Source of the DNA: Candidatus Omnitrophota bacterium
GTDB taxonomy: Bacteria; Omnitrophota; Gorgyraeia; Zapsychrales; JANLHA01
Assembly (NCBI GenBank): GCA_023139575.1
Contig: JAGLNJ010000062.1
Coordinates: 1-39,309 of the forward strand
Length of the DNA: 39,309 nucleotides
Direction: 5' to 3'
Position numbers and translations under genes: made by a program. The notes under the pieces are model-generated. The model was not told the origin of the DNA and searched no databases. It saw only the letters and a list, made by a program, of their open reading frames with translations. Of the stretch, positions 16,315-24,728 are shown piece by piece; positions within the stretch are counted from its first letter, which is position 1, and each line of letters starts with the position of its first letter.

Positions 16315-16563
16315 ATGGCAAAATTGGACGCGAAGGCTTTAGCTTTATCTTTCGGTATTGTTTGGGCAGCAGGTATATTTATAGTAGGTATTATATCGAG
16401 TTATGTTGTTTGGGGAGATGGATTTGTTAGGGTCATGCAATCTCTTTATCTAGGTTATTATTCTGGCATCTTCGGTAGTCTTGTGGGGGCCGCTTGGGGT
16501 TTTGTTGATGGATATATCGGCGGGCTCATCATCGCCTGGCTGTATAATCGATTTGCTAAATAA
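16315..16563 (+). CDS. small two-helix membrane protein, phage-holin-like family
   Basis: The 82-residue protein has two hydrophobic segments (about residues 9-31 and 47-77). The second carries the Gly-rich pattern GSLVGAAWGFVDGYIGG, which I recognise from small chromosomal proteins often labelled bacteriophage holin family. No endolysin or phage gene is nearby, so a lytic function is not supported. These proteins are common in environmental genomes and have no settled role. The GGGAGG ribosome site is strong, and the gene follows its neighbour by 15 bases. Confidence 0.72.
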   Translation: MAKLDAKALALSFGIVWAAGIFIVGIISSYVVWGDGFVRVMQSLYLGYYSGIFGSLVGAAWGFVDGYIGGLIIAWLYNRFAK

Positions 16564-16572
16564 AAGGATGTT

Positions 16573-16947
16573 ATGAAATTTATTGCGCGAAATGTTATTA
16601 TTATAAGCATTGTTTTTTGTTTTGTGGCTGGCTTTGGGGCACCTGCCTATAGTTCTGCCGAATCGCTGATTCGCGATGCCATTCAAAAAGTGGAAACAGG
16701 TTCCCGCCTTGTAGAAAAAGCAAAAAACCGCATTAACCCAAATTCCACTGTCCAAGATTTTCAAGTAGCATTAGAACTCTATGTTGAGTCCGGGCAGTTG
16801 TTTGAGCAGGCAGGAAAGATTATGAAGGCTTTAGGCCCGCAGTATATAGGCCCTGAAGACCTTGAAGGATGCGCTCAAGCTCTGCAGTCCTGTGTTCATG
16901 CTATTGAAGAATTGAAACATCAGATCAGAAAACGAAGACTACAATAG
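16573..16947 (+). CDS. exported small alpha-helical protein of unknown function
   Basis: This 124-residue protein has a clear signal peptide: basic start MKFIAR, hydrophobic core IIIISIVFCFVAGFG, and likely cleavage after AYSSA near residue 29. The mature part is about 95 residues of predicted amphipathic helices with two Cys close together (GCAQALQSC), which may form a disulfide. It resembles no family I can name. It ends the small-protein run that begins with HPt and faces the oppositely oriented glycosidase gene across only 23 bases. Confidence 0.7.
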   Translation: MKFIARNVIIISIVFCFVAGFGAPAYSSAESLIRDAIQKVETGSRLVEKAKNRINPNSTVQDFQVALELYVESGQLFEQAGKIMKALGPQYIGPEDLEGCAQALQSCVHAIEELKHQIRKRRLQ

Positions 16948-16970
16948 TTGTCATCTTGATGATTTGCTGT

Positions 16971-18440
16971 TTAGGGAGAGCATTCTGTTACACATTTCCA
17001 CGCTTCAGATTTGCCGGAGGGATCGGCACAGCAGGCATAAGAATCGTCGCAAGATTTATTGTTGCGTTCTCCCGCAAAGAAGGGTTTGTGTAACGGGTCA
17101 CAAAGGAAGTGGTCTTTGAGGGTGTAATAGGCTTCACGAGGCCACATCTCATCTCGCGCTTCACCAAAATTTTTAATCTTCATGATGCCAAACCACTCTA
17201 GGTGAAAGAATTTATCAGGGGCGGGCGGGGTCCAGTCAAGGAGCCCATCGCAGTCGCGGTCTTGCGGTCCTAAACCGAATGGCTCGTGGGTGAAATTATA
17301 TTTCCCGTCTTTAAATGTTCCATCAGGTTTCCACCACTCATCTGAATATTCCATTACACAACCGCCGAGAACGGAGTTTCGGTTGTCGATTAAGTCATTC
17401 CATAAAGAGCTTAGCCACTCAGCCTGGATTTTTTCTTCGGGCTTGCCAACTTCAGTATATTTCGGGTTAAAGGCGTGAAAAACATCAACGCCGAATTCAG
17501 AAATCCAGATAGCTTTTTTTGTTTTTTTTGCATATTCTTTGAAAAGATCTCCGAACGATTCCCCTCGATAAGCATTAATGCCCCAGGCATCCAGATGAGG
17601 TATTTGTTGGTCTGTTGTGCCGTAGGATAAATCTCCGATTTCGTGAATGTCCCCGTTAATGAAGGTGACGGGGTGGTACATCTTCGGCCCTTCAATGTCA
17701 TGAGCGGCTTTCGCCATTTCATTTATTAACGAATAGAAGGACTTTATTTCTTCAAAATTAGAGTGGTCGAAGTGATAATTGTTCTCATTGCCGATGGCCC
17801 AGAAAAGGATGGCGGGATGGTTTTTGAATTGCGTTACAAAGCCCTTAAATTCTTCAAGGAGATCCTCTCTTATTTCTTCATCAGTGAAATCAGGGTGATT
17901 AAATATTTTTTCCCAATTCTTGCATTTAGGTTCTAACGTATTGATCCAGAAACCCGGAATGACTTTCAGACCGTATTCTTCTGCGAGATCAAGAGTTTTT
18001 TTAGTGAGAAAATTAGGATAATAGCGGTTCTTGCGCTTACGACGCCTCTTGCCAAGTTTATATATTTTGTTGGCTTTCCAAATGCGGATGGTATTACAGT
18101 TCATTTTTTTTAAAAGGTCGAAATCCCTACGCAAAATCTCTTCGTCATTAAAAATGTTATTTGGGCGCTCATCAATTCTTACTTTATATCCAGAATCAAA
18201 AGGATAGCGGCCGATAGGCATAGGGTTATAGCACACTCCTTTAATGAAAAATGGTTGATAAGCACCATCACGGTCGAAGTCTACGTAAAGGCGGGATTTG
18301 GATAGTATGACGGGAGATTTATTCATGTTAGCCTGTTTATACTGCCTTTTTTTTGCCGTGGCCATAAGGTAGCTTATGGAACCAAGCACGGTAGTGACAA
18401 CAAGGATGCTAATAATCTTTCTTTTGATTTCATTTTTCAT
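16971..18440 (-). CDS. membrane-anchored clan-A-type glycoside hydrolase
   Basis: The 489-residue protein has an N-terminal anchor or signal (IISILVVTTVLGSISYLMA, residues 9-27). A TIM-barrel domain of the GH2/GH5-like clan A follows. Its start is FFIKGVCYNPMPIG, strand 2 is NTIRIWK, the acid/base Glu is E219 in FWAIGNENN and the nucleophile is E315 in IWISEFG. The barrel closes with GGCVMEYSDEWWK. A Cys-rich C-terminal tail (CDDSYACCADPSGKSEAWKC) suggests disulfides and an extracytoplasmic location. The substrate is unknown; beta-linked glucan or mannan is typical of this clan. It is the only gene on the minus strand between 1 and 32 kb and has its own promoter. Confidence 0.82.
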   Translation of the reverse strand: MKNEIKRKIISILVVTTVLGSISYLMATAKKRQYKQANMNKSPVILSKSRLYVDFDRDGAYQPFFIKGVCYNPMPIGRYPFDSGYKVRIDERPNNIFNDEEILRRDFDLLKKMNCNTIRIWKANKIYKLGKRRRKRKNRYYPNFLTKKTLDLAEEYGLKVIPGFWINTLEPKCKNWEKIFNHPDFTDEEIREDLLEEFKGFVTQFKNHPAILFWAIGNENNYHFDHSNFEEIKSFYSLINEMAKAAHDIEGPKMYHPVTFINGDIHEIGDLSYGTTDQQIPHLDAWGINAYRGESFGDLFKEYAKKTKKAIWISEFGVDVFHAFNPKYTEVGKPEEKIQAEWLSSLWNDLIDNRNSVLGGCVMEYSDEWWKPDGTFKDGKYNFTHEPFGLGPQDRDCDGLLDWTPPAPDKFFHLEWFGIMKIKNFGEARDEMWPREAYYTLKDHFLCDPLHKPFFAGERNNKSCDDSYACCADPSGKSEAWKCVTECSP

Positions 18441-18490
18441 ATATGGCAGATTTCCCGATGAATAAATTTTAGTAGAAAAAGATATTTTAA

Positions 18491-18520
18491 AGTATACTAT
18501 TGTTGTTATCGCTATGTCAA
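18491..18520 (-). promoter_or_regulatory. promoter of the glycoside hydrolase gene (minus strand)
   Basis: On the minus strand a consensus TTGACA (18520 down to 18515) and TATACT (18496 down to 18491) are separated by 18 bases. The start codon at 18440 is about 50 bases beyond. The site is back to back with the aroG-type promoter at 18579. Confidence 0.55.
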
Positions 18521-18578
18521 TGTTGTACTTTTGGATGTGCTTTTAGAGGTTTAAACTGTTTCTGAAAAACTATTTATG

Positions 18579-18607
18579 TTGACGGAACGCCGATGTTTGA
18601 TTATAAC
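18579..18607 (+). promoter_or_regulatory. sigma-70-type promoter of the DAHP synthase-priA-fmt operon
   Basis: TTGACG at 18579-18584 and TATAAC at 18602-18607 are separated by 17 bases. Transcription would start near 18614, about 40 bases before the ATG at 18655. The leader carries the ribosome site AAAGGAAAA. It is divergent from the glycosidase promoter, with roughly 60 bases between the two -35 boxes. Confidence 0.5.
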
Positions 18608-18654
18608 TGATATGTTGTTCAAATATATGAAATCAAAAAAGAAAGGAAAATTAT

Positions 18655-19695
18655 ATGAGTTTTGAATATAGGCAAAGAATTCCGAGCCTTGATGAAGTCC
18701 TGGAAGAAATGCCGATAGATAATAATTTGAAATTAATCAAGGAAGAACGGGACAAGGGGGTAATTGGCATTATAAATGGAAAAATTGATAAGTTCTTGCT
18801 TATCATCGGACCTTGTTCGGCTGACAACGAAGACGCGCTTTGTGAGTACACTGCGCGTTTGGCAAAAGTCCAAGAGCAGGTGAAAGAAAAAATTTTTCTC
18901 ATGCCTCGCATTTATACAAACAAACCGCGTACTACAGGGAAGGGGTATAAGGGCATGGGCCATCAACCAGTCCCGACGGAGAAGCCCAATATTGTTGAGG
19001 GATTGAAGGCTATACGCAAAATGCATATCAGATCTTTACAGGAATCAGGTTTAAGCGCGGCGGATGAAATGCTCTATCCCGGTAATTATCCTTATTTAGC
19101 CGACCTTTTAAGCTATGTTGCCATAGGTGCGCGCTCAGTGGAAAATCAGCAGCATCGTTTAACTGTTAGCGGATTGGATGTGCCCTCAGGCATGAAAAAC
19201 CCCATCAGTGGTAATTTTAATGTTATGCTCAATTCTGTTGAAGCGGCTCAAAGTCCGCATATATTCAGTTATAACGGTTGGGAGGTGGAAACACCGGGGA
19301 ACCCGCTTACTCATTGCATCTTGAGAGGAGATACGGATCACTACGGTCAATGCAAACCCAATTATCATTACGAGGATTTGATGCAATTGGCCGATCTGTA
19401 TTCGGAGCGAGAATTGGATAATCCGGCTATCATCATTGATGCCAATCATGCTAATTCAAATAAGATTTTTGCGGAACAGCCGCGTATTGCTATTGAGGTA
19501 TTACAAAGCTGCAGGAGGACAGATGTGTTAAAGAAAATCGTGAAAGGGTTGATGATAGAAAGTTATCTGGTTGAGGGGCGGCAGGATATTGCTGGGGAAG
19601 AATACGGCAAGTCTATTACGGATCCCTGCTTGGGTTGGGAAAACACAGAAGAATTAATTTTTAAAATTGCGGATTATCTAACAGTTCATTCTTGA
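18655..19695 (+). CDS. aroG: 3-deoxy-7-phosphoheptulonate (DAHP) synthase, type I
   Basis: The 346-residue enzyme condenses phosphoenolpyruvate and erythrose 4-phosphate in the first step of aromatic amino acid synthesis. Type I AroG/F/H signatures are clear: IIGPCSADN (about residues 50-58), the PRIYTNKPRTTGKGYKG segment, GARSVENQQHR and the metal-site strand DANHANSN. Length and N-terminal extension match feedback-regulated AroFGH enzymes, but effector specificity (Phe, Tyr or Trp) cannot be read here. The gene is first in an operon with priA and fmt; its TGA overlaps the next ATG. Confidence 0.94.
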   Translation: MSFEYRQRIPSLDEVLEEMPIDNNLKLIKEERDKGVIGIINGKIDKFLLIIGPCSADNEDALCEYTARLAKVQEQVKEKIFLMPRIYTNKPRTTGKGYKGMGHQPVPTEKPNIVEGLKAIRKMHIRSLQESGLSAADEMLYPGNYPYLADLLSYVAIGARSVENQQHRLTVSGLDVPSGMKNPISGNFNVMLNSVEAAQSPHIFSYNGWEVETPGNPLTHCILRGDTDHYGQCKPNYHYEDLMQLADLYSERELDNPAIIIDANHANSNKIFAEQPRIAIEVLQSCRRTDVLKKIVKGLMIESYLVEGRQDIAGEEYGKSITDPCLGWENTEELIFKIADYLTVHS

Positions 19696-21536
19696 TGGAA
19701 AGAAAAATCGCAGAAGTAGTCATTGACCTTCCTGTTGAAGGACCCTTTGATTATAAAATACCGGACACTCTAAAAAGCTTGATTCACGTCGGGCAGCGTG
19801 TTTATGTCCCTTTTGGGGCTCGTCGTGTAGTAGGGTTTGTTGTCGGCTTTCGTCAGCGGAGCTTTTTCAAAACGTTGAGACCTATTATTGACGTTCTGGA
19901 TGATCACCCTGTAGTCGATGATGTTATTTTGGAATGGGCCAAGGAATTTGCGGATTATTACGGCTGTTCATGGGGGGAAGCTGTTGCCACATTCCTGCCG
20001 AAGATTCTGTTAAAGAAAACGCCGAGAGAATTGGTGCCGATTGAAAGAAAAAATGCCAAAAAGAATTCGGGGTTTTTTCTATGTCATGATTTGAGTCTCA
20101 CCAAGAGATGGCAGATTGTTCATGAACATATCAGAAAGATTTTGAAAACGGGTCGATCTGTCCTTATCCTTGTGCCGGAAAGAGCGCGCATTCCAGATAT
20201 AAAAAACAAAATATTAAGAGAGTTCCCTGTTTCCTGTCAGATCTTCGACAAAACCCTAACACAAAAGAAAGAATTTGAGGCTTGGGAAAACGTCAGGAAG
20301 GGTGATGTCCGTATTATTATGGGGACGCGCTCCAGTGTTTTTGCTCCGGTTAGACATTTGGGCATTATTATTGTTTTCGACGAGGAGAGTGCGGCTTTCA
20401 AACAGGAGCAGTCACCGTTTTATCACATCCGGGAGGTGATTGCCATGCGAACCAAATATGAACAGTGCGATGTGCTGTATGTTAGCTCTTCTCCGACGGC
20501 GGAATTGTGGCATGGGTTTAAAGGGGATAAAGACAGCGTTAAGACCTTTGTTCCTGAACACAAGAGCGCCTTGCAGCTGATCGATATGACTAATTACCAA
20601 TCAAAGTACAAATCGATCATTTCATTTCCTTTACAGAATGAGATAGAGCGCCAGTTGAATTCGCGAGGAAAGGTTATATTATTTCTCAATCGGCGAGGGT
20701 TTACGCTCGCAACAAGGTGCAATGCTTGTGGTCAAGCTATTAAATGTCCGCGATGTGAGGTGATTTTGACATTTTTATATTCCAAAAATAAACTTGTTTG
20801 TCATTTGTGCCAACATGCCACCGAACTGCCGAAATTTTGCCCTCATTGCAAAGGGGCTTATCTCCGTTCGGTTGGTTCAGGTATTGAAAAAATTGAGAGT
20901 AACATTGCCCGCATTTTCCCTCAAGCTGCTGTGGCAAAATATGATAGGGATACAGCCAAACTCCCTAAAGGGGCTGATATAATTATTGCGACACAGGCTG
21001 TACTGAAAGATATTGATAAATTTAAGGCCAACCTCATAGCCATATTAGATGTTGAGTCGGAGCTGCACCGCTTTGACTTCCGTTCGGCGCATCGTGTGTA
21101 TTCATTAATAATCAGGATGATGCAGGCGGCCCGGGAAAAGGTTCTTGTGCAGACGTATGATATCAGTCAGTATCCTCTTCAGGCTCTTAAGGATTGGGAT
21201 TATGCATCTTTTTATGAGAAAGAGCTGCAATTAAGAAAAGAGTTGGGGCTGCCACCTTTTAAGCATTTAGTCACTGTTGTGTTACGCGGCGGGCAAGAAG
21301 AGATGGTTTTTGCCCAGGCAAAAGATTTTTATGCGGATTTGCATAGCAAGATAGAAGATGGTATAGATATTATCGAACCCCAACCGGATCATATTCCCAA
21401 ATTAAGGAACCAGTATCGGTTTGTTATTGTGCTGAAAGGGAAAAACCCAAAGAAGATATTAAAGATTATTAAGGCCGCGGAAAAGAGGTTTAAAAGAAAA
21501 AAAGGGGTTATTATAACCATTAATGTTGACTCGTAG
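19695..21536 (+). CDS. priA: PriA-family primosomal protein N' with degraded helicase motifs
   Basis: The 613-residue protein has the PriA layout: an N-terminal 3'-DNA-binding domain (GPFDYKIPD..., VGQRVYVPFGARRVVGFV), a helicase core, the eight-Cys zinc insert (CNAC, CPRC, CHLC, CPHC between about residues 345 and 395) and the C-terminal domain. The ATPase motifs are eroded. Where Walker A (GxTGSGKT) belongs the sequence reads CHDLSLTK, DEEH is DEES, GSATPS is SSSPTA, the GTQMxxKG motif is ATQAVLKD and the arginine-finger motif QVAGRAGR is MMQAARE-like. It is therefore probably a replication-restart loader without helicase activity, as proposed for actinobacterial PriA. ATG 19695 overlaps the upstream TGA as TGATG. 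It is shorter than E. coli PriA (about 730 residues). Confidence 0.85.
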   Translation: MERKIAEVVIDLPVEGPFDYKIPDTLKSLIHVGQRVYVPFGARRVVGFVVGFRQRSFFKTLRPIIDVLDDHPVVDDVILEWAKEFADYYGCSWGEAVATFLPKILLKKTPRELVPIERKNAKKNSGFFLCHDLSLTKRWQIVHEHIRKILKTGRSVLILVPERARIPDIKNKILREFPVSCQIFDKTLTQKKEFEAWENVRKGDVRIIMGTRSSVFAPVRHLGIIIVFDEESAAFKQEQSPFYHIREVIAMRTKYEQCDVLYVSSSPTAELWHGFKGDKDSVKTFVPEHKSALQLIDMTNYQSKYKSIISFPLQNEIERQLNSRGKVILFLNRRGFTLATRCNACGQAIKCPRCEVILTFLYSKNKLVCHLCQHATELPKFCPHCKGAYLRSVGSGIEKIESNIARIFPQAAVAKYDRDTAKLPKGADIIIATQAVLKDIDKFKANLIAILDVESELHRFDFRSAHRVYSLIIRMMQAAREKVLVQTYDISQYPLQALKDWDYASFYEKELQLRKELGLPPFKHLVTVVLRGGQEEMVFAQAKDFYADLHSKIEDGIDIIEPQPDHIPKLRNQYRFVIVLKGKNPKKILKIIKAAEKRFKRKKGVIITINVDS

Positions 21537-21560
21537 TTTATCGATGGCAAGAGAGGTTAT

Positions 21561-22490
21561 ATGAATATAGTATTTTTCGGTAGCGATGATTTGGCGGCTT
21601 TTCATTTGGAAAAGCTGATTGAAGCTGATTGCCGTATTTCGGCATGTGTGACACAGCCTGACCGGCCAAAGGGCAGGGGGTTGAAGATGGGGATTTCTCC
21701 TGTCAAGATTTTTGCGCAAAAGCAGGACATCCTTTTATTTCAGCCGGAGAATATCAAAGATGAAAAGCTTCAGACCGCTTTAAAAGAATTAAAAAGCGAT
21801 CTGTTTGTGGTTATAGCCTATGGAAAGATTTTACCCCAGTCGCTGCTTGATATCCCTTTCTTATGCTGTATCAATGTTCACGCTTCTTTGTTGCCAGAGT
21901 ACCGTGGGGCGGCGCCGATCAACTGGGCCATCATTAAGGGTGAGAAAAAAACAGGAATTTCTATTATTAGAATGAATTCGGTTATGGATGGGGGCGATAT
22001 TTTCTTTCAGGCGCAGCTACCCATTGATTCGGAGGATACCTCAGCAACGCTGCGGACTAAATTAATGTCTTTAGGTGCTTCTTGTCTGTGTGAAAATATT
22101 CATAAAATTAAGCAGCAGCTGTCGCAGGCGATACCTCAGGATGACAAGAAAGTTAGTTTTGCGCCCAAGATGACCAAGCAATTAGGGCATTTTTCTTGGG
22201 ATTTCTCAGCTGCGGCAATCCATAATCTTGTGCGAGGGCTCGTTCCTTGGCCTTCAGCGTATACTTATTTTAGTGGGAAGATTTTAAAGATTTTGGAAAC
22301 GGAGTTGGAAGATAATATTTCTTTGCAGGCTCATGGGGAAATAATTGATATTAATAAAGATGGTTTTCATGTCAGCACAGGTAAAGGGGTGATATTGATC
22401 AAAAAAGTACATTTAGAATCCTCTAAAGCTATGCACGCCAGAAGTTTTTTAGCCGGCCATAAAATTCGCGTAGGCGACCGGTTTTCCTGA
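21561..22490 (+). CDS. fmt: methionyl-tRNA formyltransferase
   Basis: The 309-residue enzyme formylates initiator Met-tRNA using 10-formyl-tetrahydrofolate. The N-terminal Rossmann domain starts NIVFFGSDDLAAFHL. The formyl-transfer signature includes INVHASLLPEYRGAAPINWA, with the catalytic Asn-x-His, and the conserved Asp in VMDGGDIFFQ. The C-terminal OB-like tRNA-binding domain begins near residue 205 (LVPWPSAYTYF). It follows priA by 24 bases with a GAGAGG ribosome site; a priA-def-fmt neighbourhood is common in bacteria, but def is absent here. Confidence 0.94.
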   Translation: MNIVFFGSDDLAAFHLEKLIEADCRISACVTQPDRPKGRGLKMGISPVKIFAQKQDILLFQPENIKDEKLQTALKELKSDLFVVIAYGKILPQSLLDIPFLCCINVHASLLPEYRGAAPINWAIIKGEKKTGISIIRMNSVMDGGDIFFQAQLPIDSEDTSATLRTKLMSLGASCLCENIHKIKQQLSQAIPQDDKKVSFAPKMTKQLGHFSWDFSAAAIHNLVRGLVPWPSAYTYFSGKILKILETELEDNISLQAHGEIIDINKDGFHVSTGKGVILIKKVHLESSKAMHARSFLAGHKIRVGDRFS

Positions 22491-22532
22491 TATCCATTCT
22501 TCGCAGCATTTTCAGACATTTCGAAAAACAAT

Positions 22533-22560
22533 TTGCATGTCTATTCCTTTGTGATATAAT
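22533..22560 (+). promoter_or_regulatory. sigma-70-type promoter of the galT pair
   Basis: TTGCAT at 22533-22538 and a consensus TATAAT at 22555-22560 are separated by 16 bases. They lie in the 132-base gap between fmt and the first galT-like gene and about 62 bases before its ATG. No strong ribosome site precedes that ATG. Confidence 0.5.
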
Positions 22561-22622
22561 TCATCAACTTTAGATATAGCCTACATTATTATTTTCTATA
22601 AACCCCTGAAAAAATTATATAA

Positions 22623-23627
22623 ATGCCTGAATTAAGAAAAGATCCTGTTATTGGGCGATGGGTGATTATCGCCACAGAAAGGGCCCGCCGGCCGGGGAAT
22701 TTTGTTGATCCCCAGAAGAACTATTTTGTGGATGAGGAGCCGTGTCCTTTTTGCCACAACGCAGATCAAGAAATCTATTCAATCAAAGGTGATGACGGCC
22801 AGTGGAAGGTGAAAGTTGTTGCAAGTGCCCAGCCTTTGGTGAAAAAGGAAGTGCAATTTAACCGGCATGGGCATGGCCTTTATGACGTTGTAAACAGCTA
22901 CGGCGTTAATGAAATAGTGATTGAAACTCCGGAGCATATTACGAACATGGCTGATTTGGATATCCACCAGATTCAGCATGTTATTGAGGCGTATAAAATT
23001 CGATTTAAAGATATTGCCAAAGAGCCGGATCTCCAGTACGCTCTGGCCTTCAAAAATTATGGCTGGGCAGCAGGCGGCCGAAGGATAGGGCATTCACGAT
23101 CGCAGATCATCGCGACATCGATCAATCCCTTGAGGGTAAAAGAAAAATTAAAAGGAGCTAAACGGCATTTTGATTATCATGACCGGTGTCTGTATTGCGA
23201 TTTAATCCGTCAAGAGATGTCCTCCGGTAAAAGGGTGGTTGCTGAAACGGAGCATTTTATTGCCATAACCCCTTTTGCCCCGCGATTTCCTTTTGAGCTA
23301 ACAATTTTGCCTAAAGAACATCACTGTGATTTTTCTCAAGGTATCGTCGGGCATGAAGAAGATTTGGCAAAAATATTGAAAGATATTTTATCACGGATAA
23401 AGGTTGGCTTGGAAGATCCGGCCTATAATTATATTATTCAAACGGCACCGTTCAATCGTCTCAAGCGGGGAGACCGTTGGCAGACGATTAAGCAGGATTA
23501 TCATTGGCATATTGAAGTTCTTCCGCGGCTATCATTAGCCGCAGGTTTTGAGAAAGGGACGGGTTTTTATATTTGTCCCATACCCCCGGAAGATACGGCA
23601 GAATTTTTAAGAGAGGTTGAAGTATAA
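22623..23627 (+). CDS. GalT-family nucleotidyltransferase paralogue lacking the nucleophilic histidine
   Basis: The 334-residue HIT-superfamily protein is homologous over its full length to galactose-1-phosphate uridylyltransferase. It keeps zinc-ligand candidates C41 and C44 (CPFC), H105 (TPEH) and H157, the KNYG strand, and the C-terminal HWHIEVLPR. The active-site motif, normally H-x-H with the second His forming the nucleotidyl-His intermediate, reads GHSRSQ, so R159 replaces the nucleophile. Uridylyl transfer by the normal mechanism is therefore unlikely. GalT is a homodimer with both subunits contributing to the active sites, so this protein may pair with the intact paralogue that starts one base after its stop codon. 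Nothing suggests a frameshift or pseudogene. Confidence 0.85.
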   Translation: MPELRKDPVIGRWVIIATERARRPGNFVDPQKNYFVDEEPCPFCHNADQEIYSIKGDDGQWKVKVVASAQPLVKKEVQFNRHGHGLYDVVNSYGVNEIVIETPEHITNMADLDIHQIQHVIEAYKIRFKDIAKEPDLQYALAFKNYGWAAGGRRIGHSRSQIIATSINPLRVKEKLKGAKRHFDYHDRCLYCDLIRQEMSSGKRVVAETEHFIAITPFAPRFPFELTILPKEHHCDFSQGIVGHEEDLAKILKDILSRIKVGLEDPAYNYIIQTAPFNRLKRGDRWQTIKQDYHWHIEVLPRLSLAAGFEKGTGFYICPIPPEDTAEFLREVEV

Positions 23628-23628
23628 A

Positions 23629-24642
23629 ATGTCGGAATTGAGAAGAGACCCTATCATCGGTCGTTGGGTTTTTGTCGAAACAGATGAAAGCTCCTGGCAT
23701 CCTCAAGATTATGAGGTGGCCAAGCGGCATATTAATCAAGCTGCTGTTTGTCAGTTATGTCCGGGAAAAGAAGCCCAGACGCCGCCGGAAGTTGCTGCCG
23801 TACGAAACAATGGTTCGCCGGAGAATTCTCCGAATTGGCTGGTGCGAGTCGTCCCGAACAAGTTTCCCGCCTTGAAGATCGAAGGAGAGTTAGAAAAACG
23901 GGGTGAAGGGATATATGATCTCTCAAACGGGATTGGCGCTCACGAAGTTCTTATTGAGACGCCTGATCATAATTTGACGAATCTGGCTGATTTCAAGGTG
24001 GAAGATATTGTTAATGTGATCAAACTGTATCAAAATAGGTCTTTGGGTCTAGCAAAAGACAAACGCTTTAAGTATATTATGATCTTTAAAAATTATGGGG
24101 AGTCTGCCGGGGCGTCTGTTGAGCATGCACACAGCCAGATTATCGCCCTGCCTATGGTGCCGAAATACGTTTTGGAAGCGCTGGAAGGGTATACAAATTA
24201 TTACAGCTTTCGAGGCCGCTGCGTCTATTGTGATATGGTCGAGCAAGAGGGACAACAAAAAGAACGTATTGTCGCTGAGAATGAATCGTTCATATCTTTT
24301 TGCCCTTATGTGCCGCGCTATCCTTTTGAGTGTTGGATACTGCCTAAAGAGCATGCCTCGGAGTTTCGCCTTTTGTCGGATGATGATACGCAATATTTAG
24401 CCAGAATATTGAAGGAAACTCTTTATCGCATAAAGGCGGCACTAGGCGATCCGTCATATAATTTTTATATTCACGTTGCTCCCGTTAACTGTGGCGGGCC
24501 GAAGAATTATCATTGGCATATTGAAATTTTGCCGCAATTGACAAGAGTTGCCGGGTTTGAGTGGGGAACGGGGTTCTATATTATCAAAACATCTCCCGCC
24601 GTGGCGGCGAGTCATTTACGGAAAGTTGATTTTAATTTTTGA
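23629..24642 (+). CDS. galT: galactose-1-phosphate uridylyltransferase (GalT family, intact)
   Basis: The 337-residue protein carries the full GalT active site. It has GASVEHAHSQI, with H166 and nucleophile H168, zinc-ligand candidates C41 and C44 (CQLC), H114 (TPDH), and the C-terminal HWHIEILPQ. The family moves a nucleotidyl group between sugar 1-phosphates, classically UDP-glucose with galactose 1-phosphate; related bacterial proteins act on ADP-glucose or other donors, so the substrate is not certain. The ATG at 23629 is chosen because the upstream in-frame TTG (23617) overlaps the previous gene. The preceding paralogue shares the same layout, indicating a tandem duplication that then diverged. 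Confidence 0.9.
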   Translation: MSELRRDPIIGRWVFVETDESSWHPQDYEVAKRHINQAAVCQLCPGKEAQTPPEVAAVRNNGSPENSPNWLVRVVPNKFPALKIEGELEKRGEGIYDLSNGIGAHEVLIETPDHNLTNLADFKVEDIVNVIKLYQNRSLGLAKDKRFKYIMIFKNYGESAGASVEHAHSQIIALPMVPKYVLEALEGYTNYYSFRGRCVYCDMVEQEGQQKERIVAENESFISFCPYVPRYPFECWILPKEHASEFRLLSDDDTQYLARILKETLYRIKAALGDPSYNFYIHVAPVNCGGPKNYHWHIEILPQLTRVAGFEWGTGFYIIKTSPAVAASHLRKVDFNF

Positions 24643-24728
24643 AAGAGGGATCCCGTAAGCTCAGAAGTTTTGGGACTTGTAGAAAATTCATAAAGTCAAT
24701 TTTTTAAACAACAAGGAGGTAAGGGGAA

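Noticed and set aside
16315..16563. The holin-like protein as evidence of a prophage
   Set aside because: No endolysin, integrase, capsid or tail gene is present anywhere in the window, and such small proteins are common outside phages.
22623..23627. The first galT-like gene as a pseudogene
   Set aside because: It is full length with an intact frame, keeps zinc-ligand candidates and other family motifs, has a good promoter, and sits one base from its paralogue. Only the nucleophile is changed, which suggests altered function rather than decay.
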